Source: Rubrolithibacter danxiaensis (GTDB taxonomy: Bacteria > Bacteroidota > Bacteroidia > Sphingobacteriales > Sphingobacteriaceae). Taken from it: 64,000 bases of DNA. The DNA lies in contig NZ_JBKOPS010000001.1 of the NCBI RefSeq assembly GCF_047272945.1, forward strand, positions 186,001-250,000. Direction: 5' to 3'. The number at the start of each line of letters is the position of its first letter. Position 1 is the first letter of the stretch. Positions 45,495 through 53,529 of this stretch are shown here, piece by piece. A program made the position numbers and the translations under genes. Under the pieces are notes generated by a model. The model was not told where the DNA came from, made no database searches, and saw only the letters and a program-made list of their open reading frames with translations.

Positions 45495-47318
45495 ATGGCC
45501 CGAAACAGATTAAACAGCAGTACAGCAGCAGCAGAAGAACTACCCAAAGCAAAAATAAATTCAGAAACTATTAATAAGATTTCAGGCTTGCTGGCATACC
45601 TGAAACCCTACAGGGTTAAATTTATTCTCGGACTGATTTTCCTTTTTCTTTCAAGCCTTACCGGACTTGCATTTCCGTCTTTGCTTGGTGCTATGATCGA
45701 TGCCGCACAGGGTAAACAAAAGTTCCCTTTTATTCCCGCAAGTATCAATATGATCGGAATAATATCGTTTGTTATTCTTTTTGTGCAGTCGTTTGTATCT
45801 TTTTTCCGGGTTCGGCTATTTGTTGAAGTTGCAGAAAAATCACTCGCTGATATTCGTCGTGATACCTATTTCAAATTAATTACTTTACCCATGAATTTCT
45901 TTGCCAATCGTCGTGTTGGTGAATTAAACAGCCGCATTTCTGCTGATTTATCGCAAATACAGGACACACTTACCACAACGTTGGCAGAACTGGTAAGACA
46001 AGTAGTTTTACTAATTGGTGGTATCGCTTTTTTAATAATTGTTTCTCCCAAGCTGACGCTGTTTAACCTTTCTATATTACCGGTATTGGTTATTGCTGCT
46101 ATATTCTTTGGCCGTTACATCCGGAAAATCTCAAGGCAAGCGCAGGATAAACTGGCAGAATCGAATACCGTAGTGGAAGAAACCCTGCAAGGCATAAGCA
46201 ATGTAAAAGCTTTTGTAAATGAAGCGTATGAAGCTAACAGGTACGATAAAAGCTTAAGAGAAGTGGTACAAATCGCTTTAAGAGGAGCCACTTTTCGTGG
46301 TGGTTTTGCTTCTTTTATCATCTTTTGTTTATTCGGCGCTATTGTAGGTGTTATCTGGTACGGATCAACCCTGGTTGCTCACGGCGATCTTTCTGTAGGG
46401 AGCCTCACAACCTATATTTTATATTCCATATTTGTTGGCGCTGCGATGGGTACCTTTCCTGAGTTGTATGCAAACGTTCAGAAAGCAGTAGGCGCAAGTG
46501 AACGGGTTTTAGAAATCCTGAGCGAAGAAAACGAGCCTATTTCTATCAAAGCAGAAGAAAATAAAACTCAAAAGGTTTTAGAAGGAAATCTTGCTTTTGA
46601 AAATGTTGAGTTTGCCTATCCTTCCCGCAAAGAAATTACCGTGTTGAAAGGCGTATCTTTTGAGGCAAAAGCAGGCGAAAAAGTAGCAATTGTAGGTTCA
46701 AGCGGCGCCGGAAAATCAACTATCGCATCCTTAATCCTTCGCTTTTACGATCCGGAAAAAGGGCAGCTGTTATTTGACGGAAAACCTTCTTCCTTGTATT
46801 CGTTAACTGATATCCGTAACCAGGTAGCAATTGTTCCGCAGGACGTGATTTTATTTGGAGGAACGATACGGGAAAATATCGCTTATGGAAAACTGGAGGC
46901 ATCAGAAGAAGATATAATGCAGGCGGCAAAAAGAGCCAATGCGCATAATTTTATTTTAGGATTTCCTGAAGGCTATGATACCATAGTCGGCGAACGTGGA
47001 GTAAAACTATCAGGGGGCCAGCGTCAACGCATTGCTATTGCCAGGGCACTATTAAAAAACCCTGCTATTTTAATCCTTGATGAAGCTACTTCGTCATTAG
47101 ACAGTGAATCAGAACGGCTGGTTCAGGAAGCCCTGGAAGAACTAATGAAAGAACGGACTTCCATCATTATCGCACATCGCTTGTCTACAATCCGCGAAGC
47201 AGATAAAATCGTCGTGCTCGAAAAAGGAAAAATTTCTGAGATCGGAACACATCTCGAACTGATGAAAAATGAGGAAGGCTTATACCGTTATTTAAGCAAT
47301 TTGCAGTTTGAAGCGTAG
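45495..47318 (+). CDS. ABC transporter, fused permease and ATPase (MsbA-like)
   Basis: This 607-aa half-transporter works as a homodimer. Residues about 40-320 hold six membrane helices of the type IV exporter fold. The ATPase has Walker A GSSGAGKST (401-409), Q-loop VPQDVILF, signature LSGGQRQRIA, Walker B ILILDEATSSLD, and H-loop AHRLST. The arrangement matches lipid A/multidrug exporters, but the substrate is unknown. It is preceded by the coiled-coil protein and followed by the beta-CASP nuclease gene. Confidence 0.94.
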   Translation: MARNRLNSSTAAAEELPKAKINSETINKISGLLAYLKPYRVKFILGLIFLFLSSLTGLAFPSLLGAMIDAAQGKQKFPFIPASINMIGIISFVILFVQSFVSFFRVRLFVEVAEKSLADIRRDTYFKLITLPMNFFANRRVGELNSRISADLSQIQDTLTTTLAELVRQVVLLIGGIAFLIIVSPKLTLFNLSILPVLVIAAIFFGRYIRKISRQAQDKLAESNTVVEETLQGISNVKAFVNEAYEANRYDKSLREVVQIALRGATFRGGFASFIIFCLFGAIVGVIWYGSTLVAHGDLSVGSLTTYILYSIFVGAAMGTFPELYANVQKAVGASERVLEILSEENEPISIKAEENKTQKVLEGNLAFENVEFAYPSRKEITVLKGVSFEAKAGEKVAIVGSSGAGKSTIASLILRFYDPEKGQLLFDGKPSSLYSLTDIRNQVAIVPQDVILFGGTIRENIAYGKLEASEEDIMQAAKRANAHNFILGFPEGYDTIVGERGVKLSGGQRQRIAIARALLKNPAILILDEATSSLDSESERLVQEALEELMKERTSIIIAHRLSTIREADKIVVLEKGKISEIGTHLELMKNEEGLYRYLSNLQFEA

Positions 47319-47396
47319 AAAAGCTTTCAGTTGCGGGCGATAGCTTTTAGCTTTCTGTTTTGAGCTACTCGCTTTCTTAACACCTAACTACATTAA

Positions 47397-48785
47397 ATGA
47401 AATTAACAATATGGGGTGCAGCGAAACAGGTTACCGGAAGCATGCATCTTTTAGAACTTGATAATTATAAAATCCTTATGGATTGCGGCCTTGATTACGA
47501 ACGTGAAACGCGGCTGGAAGATAACCTGTTATTTCCGTTTGATCCTGCAGATATTGATGTTGTAATTTTAACACATGCTCATATTGATCATTCCGGCAAT
47601 CTTCCTACCCTGGTAAGACTGGGTTTTGAAGGACAAATTTTAGCTACCCCCCCTACTGCCGATTTAACAGAACTATTACTGCTTGATTCGGTAAATATCT
47701 TTTTAAGTAAACAAAGAAAGAGCCATAACGGGAGAAGAAAACACACATCAGGCCCTCAGCCATTATTTCTTCAAAAACATGTAATGGATACGATGGAACG
47801 ATTTGTAACAATTGGTTTCAATAAACCGTTCCGGCTGAACGGACAGGTTGAACTTACATTTGTTCCTATCGGCCATTTGTTAGGAGCAGCCGCAGTTGTA
47901 TTAACTATTAATGAAAAAGGCACGGAGCGAAAAATTGCTTTTACCGGAGATGTGGGCAGAAAAAACTATCCCGTACTTTGTGATCCGGAGGCTCTTCCAC
48001 AGGTCGATTTTTTGGTATGCGAATCTACTTATGGCGGGCGATTTCACAGTACCGGCAAAACAGTAGAAGAAGTTTTAACCGAAACTATTAAAGAAGCATG
48101 TATTAAAAATCCCGGAAGACTTATTATTCCAGCTTTTAGTATCGGCCGCACGCAGGCACTGGTGTATTCGCTGAATAAAATATTCACTGAAGGAAAATTA
48201 CCGCCTGTAAAGGTTTTTGTGGATAGTCCGCTGGCTAATTATGCTACCGATATTTTCAGGAAATACCATTACCTGCTGAGCGAAGATGCCCAGGATTTTT
48301 ATCACCAAAAAGGCGACGAATTTGAATTTGATAACCTGGAATATACCCAGAATATGAAAGAGAGCAAGGAGCTTTCCAATTATTTTGAACCTTGCATCAT
48401 TGTTTCTTCAGCCGGCATGCTTGAAGGTGGCCGTATCCAGGACCATCTTTTTTACAATATCTCGAATTACTACTGTACCATCCTTTTTATTGGGTACAGC
48501 GCAAAAGGAACACTTGGAAACCGCTTATTAAGAGGCGATCCTATTGTTCACATTCGCGATCGCGAACTTCCTGTATATGCAACCATTAAACAAACAGATC
48601 TTTTCAGTGGCCACGGTGATCATACTGACCTGATGAACCTGGTTAAACAACAGGATAAACAGCATCTGAAAAAAGTATTCCTGGTACACGGGGAAGTGGA
48701 AAGCATGAATAGTTTGGGTAAAAATCTTGCAGAAGAAGGCTACACGGTAGAAATGCCTGAACAGGGACAGGTTTTTGATCTGTAA
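47397..48785 (+). CDS. Beta-CASP metallo-beta-lactamase RNA nuclease
   Basis: This 462-aa protein is of the CPSF73/YSH1-like metallo-beta-lactamase family that cuts RNA. HAHIDHSGN (His60, His62, Asp64, His65) is the zinc motif. FTGDVGRKNYPVL, FLVCESTYGGR, IPAFSIGRTQAL, SSAGMLEGGRIQDH and FLVHGE mark the MBL, beta-CASP and RMMBL blocks in order. Length is typical. Substrate RNA is unknown. It starts 78 bp after the ABC exporter. Confidence 0.92.
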   Translation: MKLTIWGAAKQVTGSMHLLELDNYKILMDCGLDYERETRLEDNLLFPFDPADIDVVILTHAHIDHSGNLPTLVRLGFEGQILATPPTADLTELLLLDSVNIFLSKQRKSHNGRRKHTSGPQPLFLQKHVMDTMERFVTIGFNKPFRLNGQVELTFVPIGHLLGAAAVVLTINEKGTERKIAFTGDVGRKNYPVLCDPEALPQVDFLVCESTYGGRFHSTGKTVEEVLTETIKEACIKNPGRLIIPAFSIGRTQALVYSLNKIFTEGKLPPVKVFVDSPLANYATDIFRKYHYLLSEDAQDFYHQKGDEFEFDNLEYTQNMKESKELSNYFEPCIIVSSAGMLEGGRIQDHLFYNISNYYCTILFIGYSAKGTLGNRLLRGDPIVHIRDRELPVYATIKQTDLFSGHGDHTDLMNLVKQQDKQHLKKVFLVHGEVESMNSLGKNLAEEGYTVEMPEQGQVFDL

Positions 48786-48830
48786 TAATATAGAAATAAT
48801 AATTTCAGATTTCGTTTGTATATTTCATTT

Positions 48831-50054
48831 ATGAATTCTGCAACCGAACCTCTTACCTCCGCTCCCATCATCAATCCTGCCCTTAAACCCAAACGCATTG
48901 TTTCCGTAGATGCGTATCGCGGCTTTGTAATGCTGTTGATGATGGCTGAGGTTTTATCTTTCAGAAATATTTCAGAAGCTTTACCCGAAAGTTCCTTCTG
49001 GAGGTTTCTGTATTTTCACCAGGACCATGCTCAATGGTTTGGGTGCTCGTTGCATGATCTTATTCAACCCTCATTTACTTTCCTTGTTGGTGTAGCTCTG
49101 CCATTTTCGCTCGCCAGCCGACTAGCCAGAGGTGCTGATAAACCGTCACTTTTTAAACATGCGGTTATTCGTTCGCTGATTTTAATTCTCCTGGGAATTT
49201 TCCTGAGGTCGATGTACGCAAAGCAAACGTATTTTACATTTGAAGACACGTTAACCCAGATCGGCTTAGGCTATACCTTTCTGTTTATTCTTGGATTTTA
49301 TTCAGAAAGGGTTCAACTAATTGCTCTGATCAGCATCCTGTTAGCCTACTGGGCTGCTTTTGCCCTTTATCCATTACCGGATTCTTCTTTTAATTATTCA
49401 GCAGCAGGCGTAACTGCAAACTGGGAACATAATTTTAATGGCTTTGCGGCTCATTGGAACAAAAACACCAATCTGGCATGGGCCTTTGATAAATGGTTTT
49501 TAAATCTTTTTCCAAGGGAACATACTTTTATGTTTAACGAAGGCGGATACTCAACCCTAAGCTTTATTCCAACGCTTGGAACAATGATTCTCGGCCTTTT
49601 TGCAGGTAATGTATTAAAATCTCAAATTGATATTTATCAAAAGATAAAACGCTTTATACTTATCGGATCAAGTTTGCTTCTGCTTGGCTTTATTCTTCAC
49701 ATATCCGGTATTAACCCGATTGTAAAAAGAATCTGGACTCCCGCCTGGACTATTTTCAGTGGCGGCTGGTGCTTCCTTCTTCTTGCCCTGTTTTACTGGC
49801 TGATCGATGCAAAGCACTATCAAAAGTGGAGTTTCCCGCTTATGGTAATTGGTATAAATTCCATTGCGGCATACGTTATTGCCCACACGTTACCTTCATT
49901 TATTGTCAGCTCCTTTTCTACTCATTTCGGTCAGAATTTTGATAAGATTCTCGGGAATGCTTACACTACACTCATTTCAGGCGGAGTTGTACTATTAATA
50001 GAGTTCTGGATTTTATACTGGATGTATAAAAGGAAATTGTTTATCAAGATTTAA
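48831..50054 (+). CDS. DUF5009/HGSNAT-like membrane acyltransferase family protein
   Basis: This polytopic membrane protein of about 407 aa resembles the DUF5009 and heparan-alpha-glucosaminide N-acetyltransferase group. It begins RIVSVDAYRGFVMLLMMAEV, followed by WFGCSLHDLIQPSFTFLVGVALPFS (in part), and has about ten hydrophobic segments. Family members transfer acetyl groups to sugars across the membrane; the bacterial substrate is generally unknown. The ATG at 48831 (MNSATEPL) is preferred to the TTG at 48816. It converges with the GH5 gene. Confidence 0.85.
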   Translation: MNSATEPLTSAPIINPALKPKRIVSVDAYRGFVMLLMMAEVLSFRNISEALPESSFWRFLYFHQDHAQWFGCSLHDLIQPSFTFLVGVALPFSLASRLARGADKPSLFKHAVIRSLILILLGIFLRSMYAKQTYFTFEDTLTQIGLGYTFLFILGFYSERVQLIALISILLAYWAAFALYPLPDSSFNYSAAGVTANWEHNFNGFAAHWNKNTNLAWAFDKWFLNLFPREHTFMFNEGGYSTLSFIPTLGTMILGLFAGNVLKSQIDIYQKIKRFILIGSSLLLLGFILHISGINPIVKRIWTPAWTIFSGGWCFLLLALFYWLIDAKHYQKWSFPLMVIGINSIAAYVIAHTLPSFIVSSFSTHFGQNFDKILGNAYTTLISGGVVLLIEFWILYWMYKRKLFIKI

Positions 50055-50062
50055 AAAGCCTG

Positions 50063-50091
50063 TCAGGGCAAAGCAAGAACTTACGCCCTGA
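50063..50091. terminator. Weak hairpin between converging genes
   Basis: TCAGGGC and GCCCTGA pair across a 15-nt loop. There is no long T run on either side, so termination is only possible. Confidence 0.35.
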
Positions 50092-50101
50092 TACTTTAAC
50101 A

Positions 50102-51274
50102 TTAATATTTCATCAATAAATTCAGCATCTTTCGGTCAAGTTTATGTCCGTACCAGTCTTCGTACTGTACATCTGCCCTACCGGAATCAAGAACACCGAA
50201 ATCACCAGAAAATTCCCAGATTGCAAAGCCGATGCCGTTTGAAGTTAAAATATCGAGGACATCATTAAACCATGAAAGAAAAACCGGGTGAGGGGTTTTG
50301 TTCCAGCAACCGCATTCTCCGCAATGTACGCCAACTCCCTGTTTTACTAATTCAATCCAGGGTTTATAGTATTCTTCCAGCATCTGGCGACTCAAATATT
50401 TATCCCCAACTTGTCCGGGCCATTTTGGTTCCGGCATGTGCTCCACATCTTTATTGGCCCATGGCGCTTTGTAATGAGAAATTAAACCGGGATTGTACCC
50501 TCTGCAGCTTTGAGCGATGTTCAAATCAATTATTTCAGGAATTACAGAGCTGCCAACATTATTCCCATCCGCTATTATCAAACGGTTCGGATTTTCCTTT
50601 CTGATAGCTTCTGAAGCAGCTTTAGCTACCTTTCTGTATAATTCTCCCGGAACAGTACTTGCCCTCGAATGCTGATCATTCATATCCTCCCTCATACTGG
50701 GCTCATTCAATAAGTCAAAACTTATTTTTTTGGATGATACATTCTTATACTTTTTAGCCCACATATTCCAGTGAAAACAAAAAGCATCAAGGGCAGCCTG
50801 ATCTTTCCACAAATTATACGGTTCATGAAAACCTGCATTGATACAATATCCCGGAGCACGGTGTAAGTTCAAACTCACGTGCATATTATATTTGTGAGCA
50901 ATGGAAACAAGTTGATCGATTTTATCTACTGCCCGATCGTCGATGTGGTAAACCTCTTCCGGTTTTATATTTCTGGAACGGTCGAAATTGAGATAATACG
51001 GGTAAGCTATGGGAATGCGAACAAAATCAAATCCCCAGTCAGACATCCATTTAAAATATTCTTCAGGAGTTGCTTTTCTGGAATTTGAAGGGTCGGGAGA
51101 AAAGAAATCGAGGAGGTTAAATCCTTTCCACTTTGGCAGTTTATTTTTTGCTTTCCCCAAAAAAGGGTCACTTGCAAAAGCTGCAGTTCCGGCCAAACCC
51201 AAACCTGCTGTAAGAAGTGCAGTGCTTTTTATAAAGGCCCTTCTGCTTAATTCTGTATTTTGTTTCTTCCCCAT
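50102..51274 (-). CDS. GH5-like glycoside hydrolase with Tat signal
   Basis: This 390-aa cellulase-fold (GH5) enzyme is exported by the Tat system: SRRAFIKSTALLTAGLGLAG contains the twin arginines (residues 11-12) and hydrophobic core. The barrel shows FDFVRIPIAYP, NLHRAPGYCIN, acid/base Glu191 in FDLLNEPS, and nucleophile Glu320 in VHCGECGC. The Cys around the nucleophile and the GH5 subfamily are not diagnostic, so cellulase or mannanase activity cannot be chosen. It is not linked to the PUL 33 kb away except by possible substrate. Confidence 0.85.
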   Translation of the reverse strand: MGKKQNTELSRRAFIKSTALLTAGLGLAGTAAFASDPFLGKAKNKLPKWKGFNLLDFFSPDPSNSRKATPEEYFKWMSDWGFDFVRIPIAYPYYLNFDRSRNIKPEEVYHIDDRAVDKIDQLVSIAHKYNMHVSLNLHRAPGYCINAGFHEPYNLWKDQAALDAFCFHWNMWAKKYKNVSSKKISFDLLNEPSMREDMNDQHSRASTVPGELYRKVAKAASEAIRKENPNRLIIADGNNVGSSVIPEIIDLNIAQSCRGYNPGLISHYKAPWANKDVEHMPEPKWPGQVGDKYLSRQMLEEYYKPWIELVKQGVGVHCGECGCWNKTPHPVFLSWFNDVLDILTSNGIGFAIWEFSGDFGVLDSGRADVQYEDWYGHKLDRKMLNLLMKY

Positions 51275-51357
51275 TTAATTGCTTATTGAAAGGTTAAATT
51301 AGAAATGTATTCCTGTTTTTAAAAATTTATAACTCAAATGATACGAAAAGCAGGACA

Positions 51358-51390
51358 TAAAAAAAGTCCCAACCGAACGGAAGGGACTTT
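51358..51390 (-). terminator. Rho-independent terminator after serA
   Basis: On the minus strand AAAGTCCC and GGGACTTT form an 8-bp stem with a 12-nt loop, followed by TTTTTTT. It lies 23 bases beyond the serA stop codon. Confidence 0.8.
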
Positions 51391-51412
51391 AAAAATTAAC
51401 TTTTATTAATTA

Positions 51413-52363
51413 TTATTTATTAAAATGATCTATGATCAGATTGGCAAGTTCTACACCTATGCGTTCCTGTGCCTCGTTGGTAGCAGCACCAATATGAGGA
51501 GTTAAAGAAACTTTAGGATGGGTAAGCAGATCCTGACGTGGAGTAGGTTCGTTTTCAAATACATCTATACCTGCAAAACCTACCTGGCCTGAATTTAGCG
51601 CTTCAATCAAAGCTTCTTCGTCAATAGTACCACCACGGGAACAGTTAACAACTCCTACTCCTTTTTTCATGCGCTCAAATTCTGTTCTTCCTAATACAGG
51701 CTTATCAAGAAAAGGAACGTGTAAACTGATAAAATCAGCATCAGTAATCAGTTCGTTAAACTCCACTTTTTTTACCGGAATTTTTACCTTGATGCCGTTG
51801 GCAAGGTCGAGTTCAAGTTCTGCAGGAACGTCATATAAGTCGTAAGCCAGAACTTCCATCCCTACACCTAAGGCTACCTTTGCCGTTTCACGACCAATGC
51901 GGCCGAAACCAACGATACCGATTTTCTTACCTTTCAGTTCAACTCCTTTTGCGTAAGCTTTTTTAAGTCCGTTAAAATTGGTTGCCCCTTCAACCGGCAT
52001 TTTCCTGTTAGAGTCCTGTAAGAAACGAACACCGGTAAAAAGATGCCCAAAAACAAGCTCTGCAACAGATAAAGAAGAAGACGCGGGAGTATTAACTACA
52101 GCAAGTCCTTTACTTCTAGCATAATCAACATCGATGTTGTCCATTCCTACTCCGCCACGACCAATTAATTTAAGATTTGGGCAGGCATCAATCAGATCTT
52201 TGCGAACTTTAGTTGCACTGCGTACAGTTATAGCATCGTAATTCAACAATGCGTCTTTTAATTTATCCTGGGGAATATTCTCTGTATCAACAGTAAAACC
52301 TGCTTTTTCCAGCATAGCCTTACCTACAGCATCTATTCCGTCATTAGCTAATATTTTAATCAT
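51413..52363 (-). CDS. serA: D-3-phosphoglycerate dehydrogenase
   Basis: This NAD-dependent 2-hydroxyacid dehydrogenase, 316 aa, performs the first step of serine synthesis. It has the NAD motif GIVGFGRIGRETA, a catalytic Arg in NCSRGGTIDEEAL, Glu in FENEP, and the proton-relay His in TPHIGAATNEAQERI. It lacks the C-terminal ACT domain, as in short SerA forms. Directly after serC (39-bp gap) on the same strand, it very likely acts with it in serine biosynthesis. Confidence 0.92.
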   Translation of the reverse strand: MIKILANDGIDAVGKAMLEKAGFTVDTENIPQDKLKDALLNYDAITVRSATKVRKDLIDACPNLKLIGRGGVGMDNIDVDYARSKGLAVVNTPASSSLSVAELVFGHLFTGVRFLQDSNRKMPVEGATNFNGLKKAYAKGVELKGKKIGIVGFGRIGRETAKVALGVGMEVLAYDLYDVPAELELDLANGIKVKIPVKKVEFNELITDADFISLHVPFLDKPVLGRTEFERMKKGVGVVNCSRGGTIDEEALIEALNSGQVGFAGIDVFENEPTPRQDLLTHPKVSLTPHIGAATNEAQERIGVELANLIIDHFNK

Positions 52364-52402
52364 GATTATAATTTTAGGTTTAAGCTAATAGCTTTTGATC
52401 TT

Positions 52403-53470
52403 TTATTTATTATTATCTGCAAACTCCTGCATGGTTTCAATTAAACGATGCACACTTGAAATTGGCAATGCATTGTAAATAGAGGCTCTGAAACCACCTA
52501 CACTACGATGCCCCTTAATACCGATCATACCGCGTTCCTGTGCAAACTGAAGGAATGGTTTTTCCAGTTCTTTGTTTTCCATAACAAAGCAAACATTCAT
52601 CATGGAACGGTCTTCAACTTTACAGGTTCCTTTAAACAAGGGGTTTCTGTCTATTTCTTCATATAAAGCCCTTGCTTTCGCCTGATTTTCTTTATAGATC
52701 TCTGCCACGCCGCCTTTTGCTTTTAACCAACGTAAATTAAGCATAGAAACATAGATTGAATAAACAGGAGGCGTATTATACATAGAACCACCAGCTATCT
52801 GAACTTTATAATCAAGCATAGATGGAATCTTACGATCAATCTTTCCTAAAATTTCATCTTTAACAATAACCAGTGTTACGCCTGCAGGGCCCATATTTTT
52901 TTGAGCTCCGGCATAAATCAAACCAAAATCAGCTACATTGATGGGACGGCTTAAAATGTCTGAAGACATATCGCTTACAACAGGAACAGGTGATTTTGGA
53001 AATTCATGAAGTTGAGTTCCGTAAATCGTATTATTTGATGTACAATGGAAATAAGCCGCATCAGCAGGAATTTCATATCCTTTAGGAATGTAAGTATAAT
53101 TAGCTTCTTTGGATGAGGCAACAACATTTACTGAGCCAAAAAATTTAGCTTCTTTCATTGCTTTACTTGCCCAAACTCCCGAATCAAGATAAGCTGCAGT
53201 TTGACCTTCACCTAAAAGATTCATTGGAGCCATGGAGAATTGCAAACTTGCACCTCCCTGAAGCAAGATAACCGAGTATCCTTCAGGAACATTCAACAGT
53301 TCTTTAACTAAACGAACTGTTTCTTCAACAACTGCTTCAAATTCTGGTGTTCTGTGTGAAATTTCCAGGATTGACAACCCGGTTCCATTAAAATCAAGAA
53401 CAGCCTGAGAAGCTTGTTTGAATACTTCCTGAGGTAAAATACAAGGGCCTGCGCCAAAATTACATTTCAT
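52403..53470 (-). CDS. serC: Phosphoserine aminotransferase
   Basis: This PLP enzyme of 355 aa makes 3-phosphoserine and also serves vitamin B6 synthesis in some bacteria. Seen are NFGAGPCILPQEVF, LLQGGASLQFSM, the PLP lysine Lys191 in GLIYAGAQKNMGPAGV, and KGHRSVGGFRASIYNA near the end. It is the first gene of the serC-serA pair. No serB was found in the window. Confidence 0.96.
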   Translation of the reverse strand: MKCNFGAGPCILPQEVFKQASQAVLDFNGTGLSILEISHRTPEFEAVVEETVRLVKELLNVPEGYSVILLQGGASLQFSMAPMNLLGEGQTAAYLDSGVWASKAMKEAKFFGSVNVVASSKEANYTYIPKGYEIPADAAYFHCTSNNTIYGTQLHEFPKSPVPVVSDMSSDILSRPINVADFGLIYAGAQKNMGPAGVTLVIVKDEILGKIDRKIPSMLDYKVQIAGGSMYNTPPVYSIYVSMLNLRWLKAKGGVAEIYKENQAKARALYEEIDRNPLFKGTCKVEDRSMMNVCFVMENKELEKPFLQFAQERGMIGIKGHRSVGGFRASIYNALPISSVHRLIETMQEFADNNK

Positions 53471-53495
53471 TTTTACTAGGATTTTTATGTTTGGT

Positions 53496-53503
53496 CAAAA
53501 ATA
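53496..53503 (-). promoter_or_regulatory. Possible -7 element of the serC-serA unit
   Basis: Minus-strand TATTTTTG matches TAnnTTTG, 25 bases before the serC ATG. No -33 TTG partner was seen at usual spacing. Confidence 0.35.
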
Positions 53504-53529
53504 ACAGAATTCTAATAAATTCCCTATTT

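Noticed and set aside
47319..47348. AAAAGCT/AGCTTTT hairpin after the ABC exporter as a terminator
   Set aside because: Stem is AT-rich, the loop is 16 nt and there is no clear T run after it.
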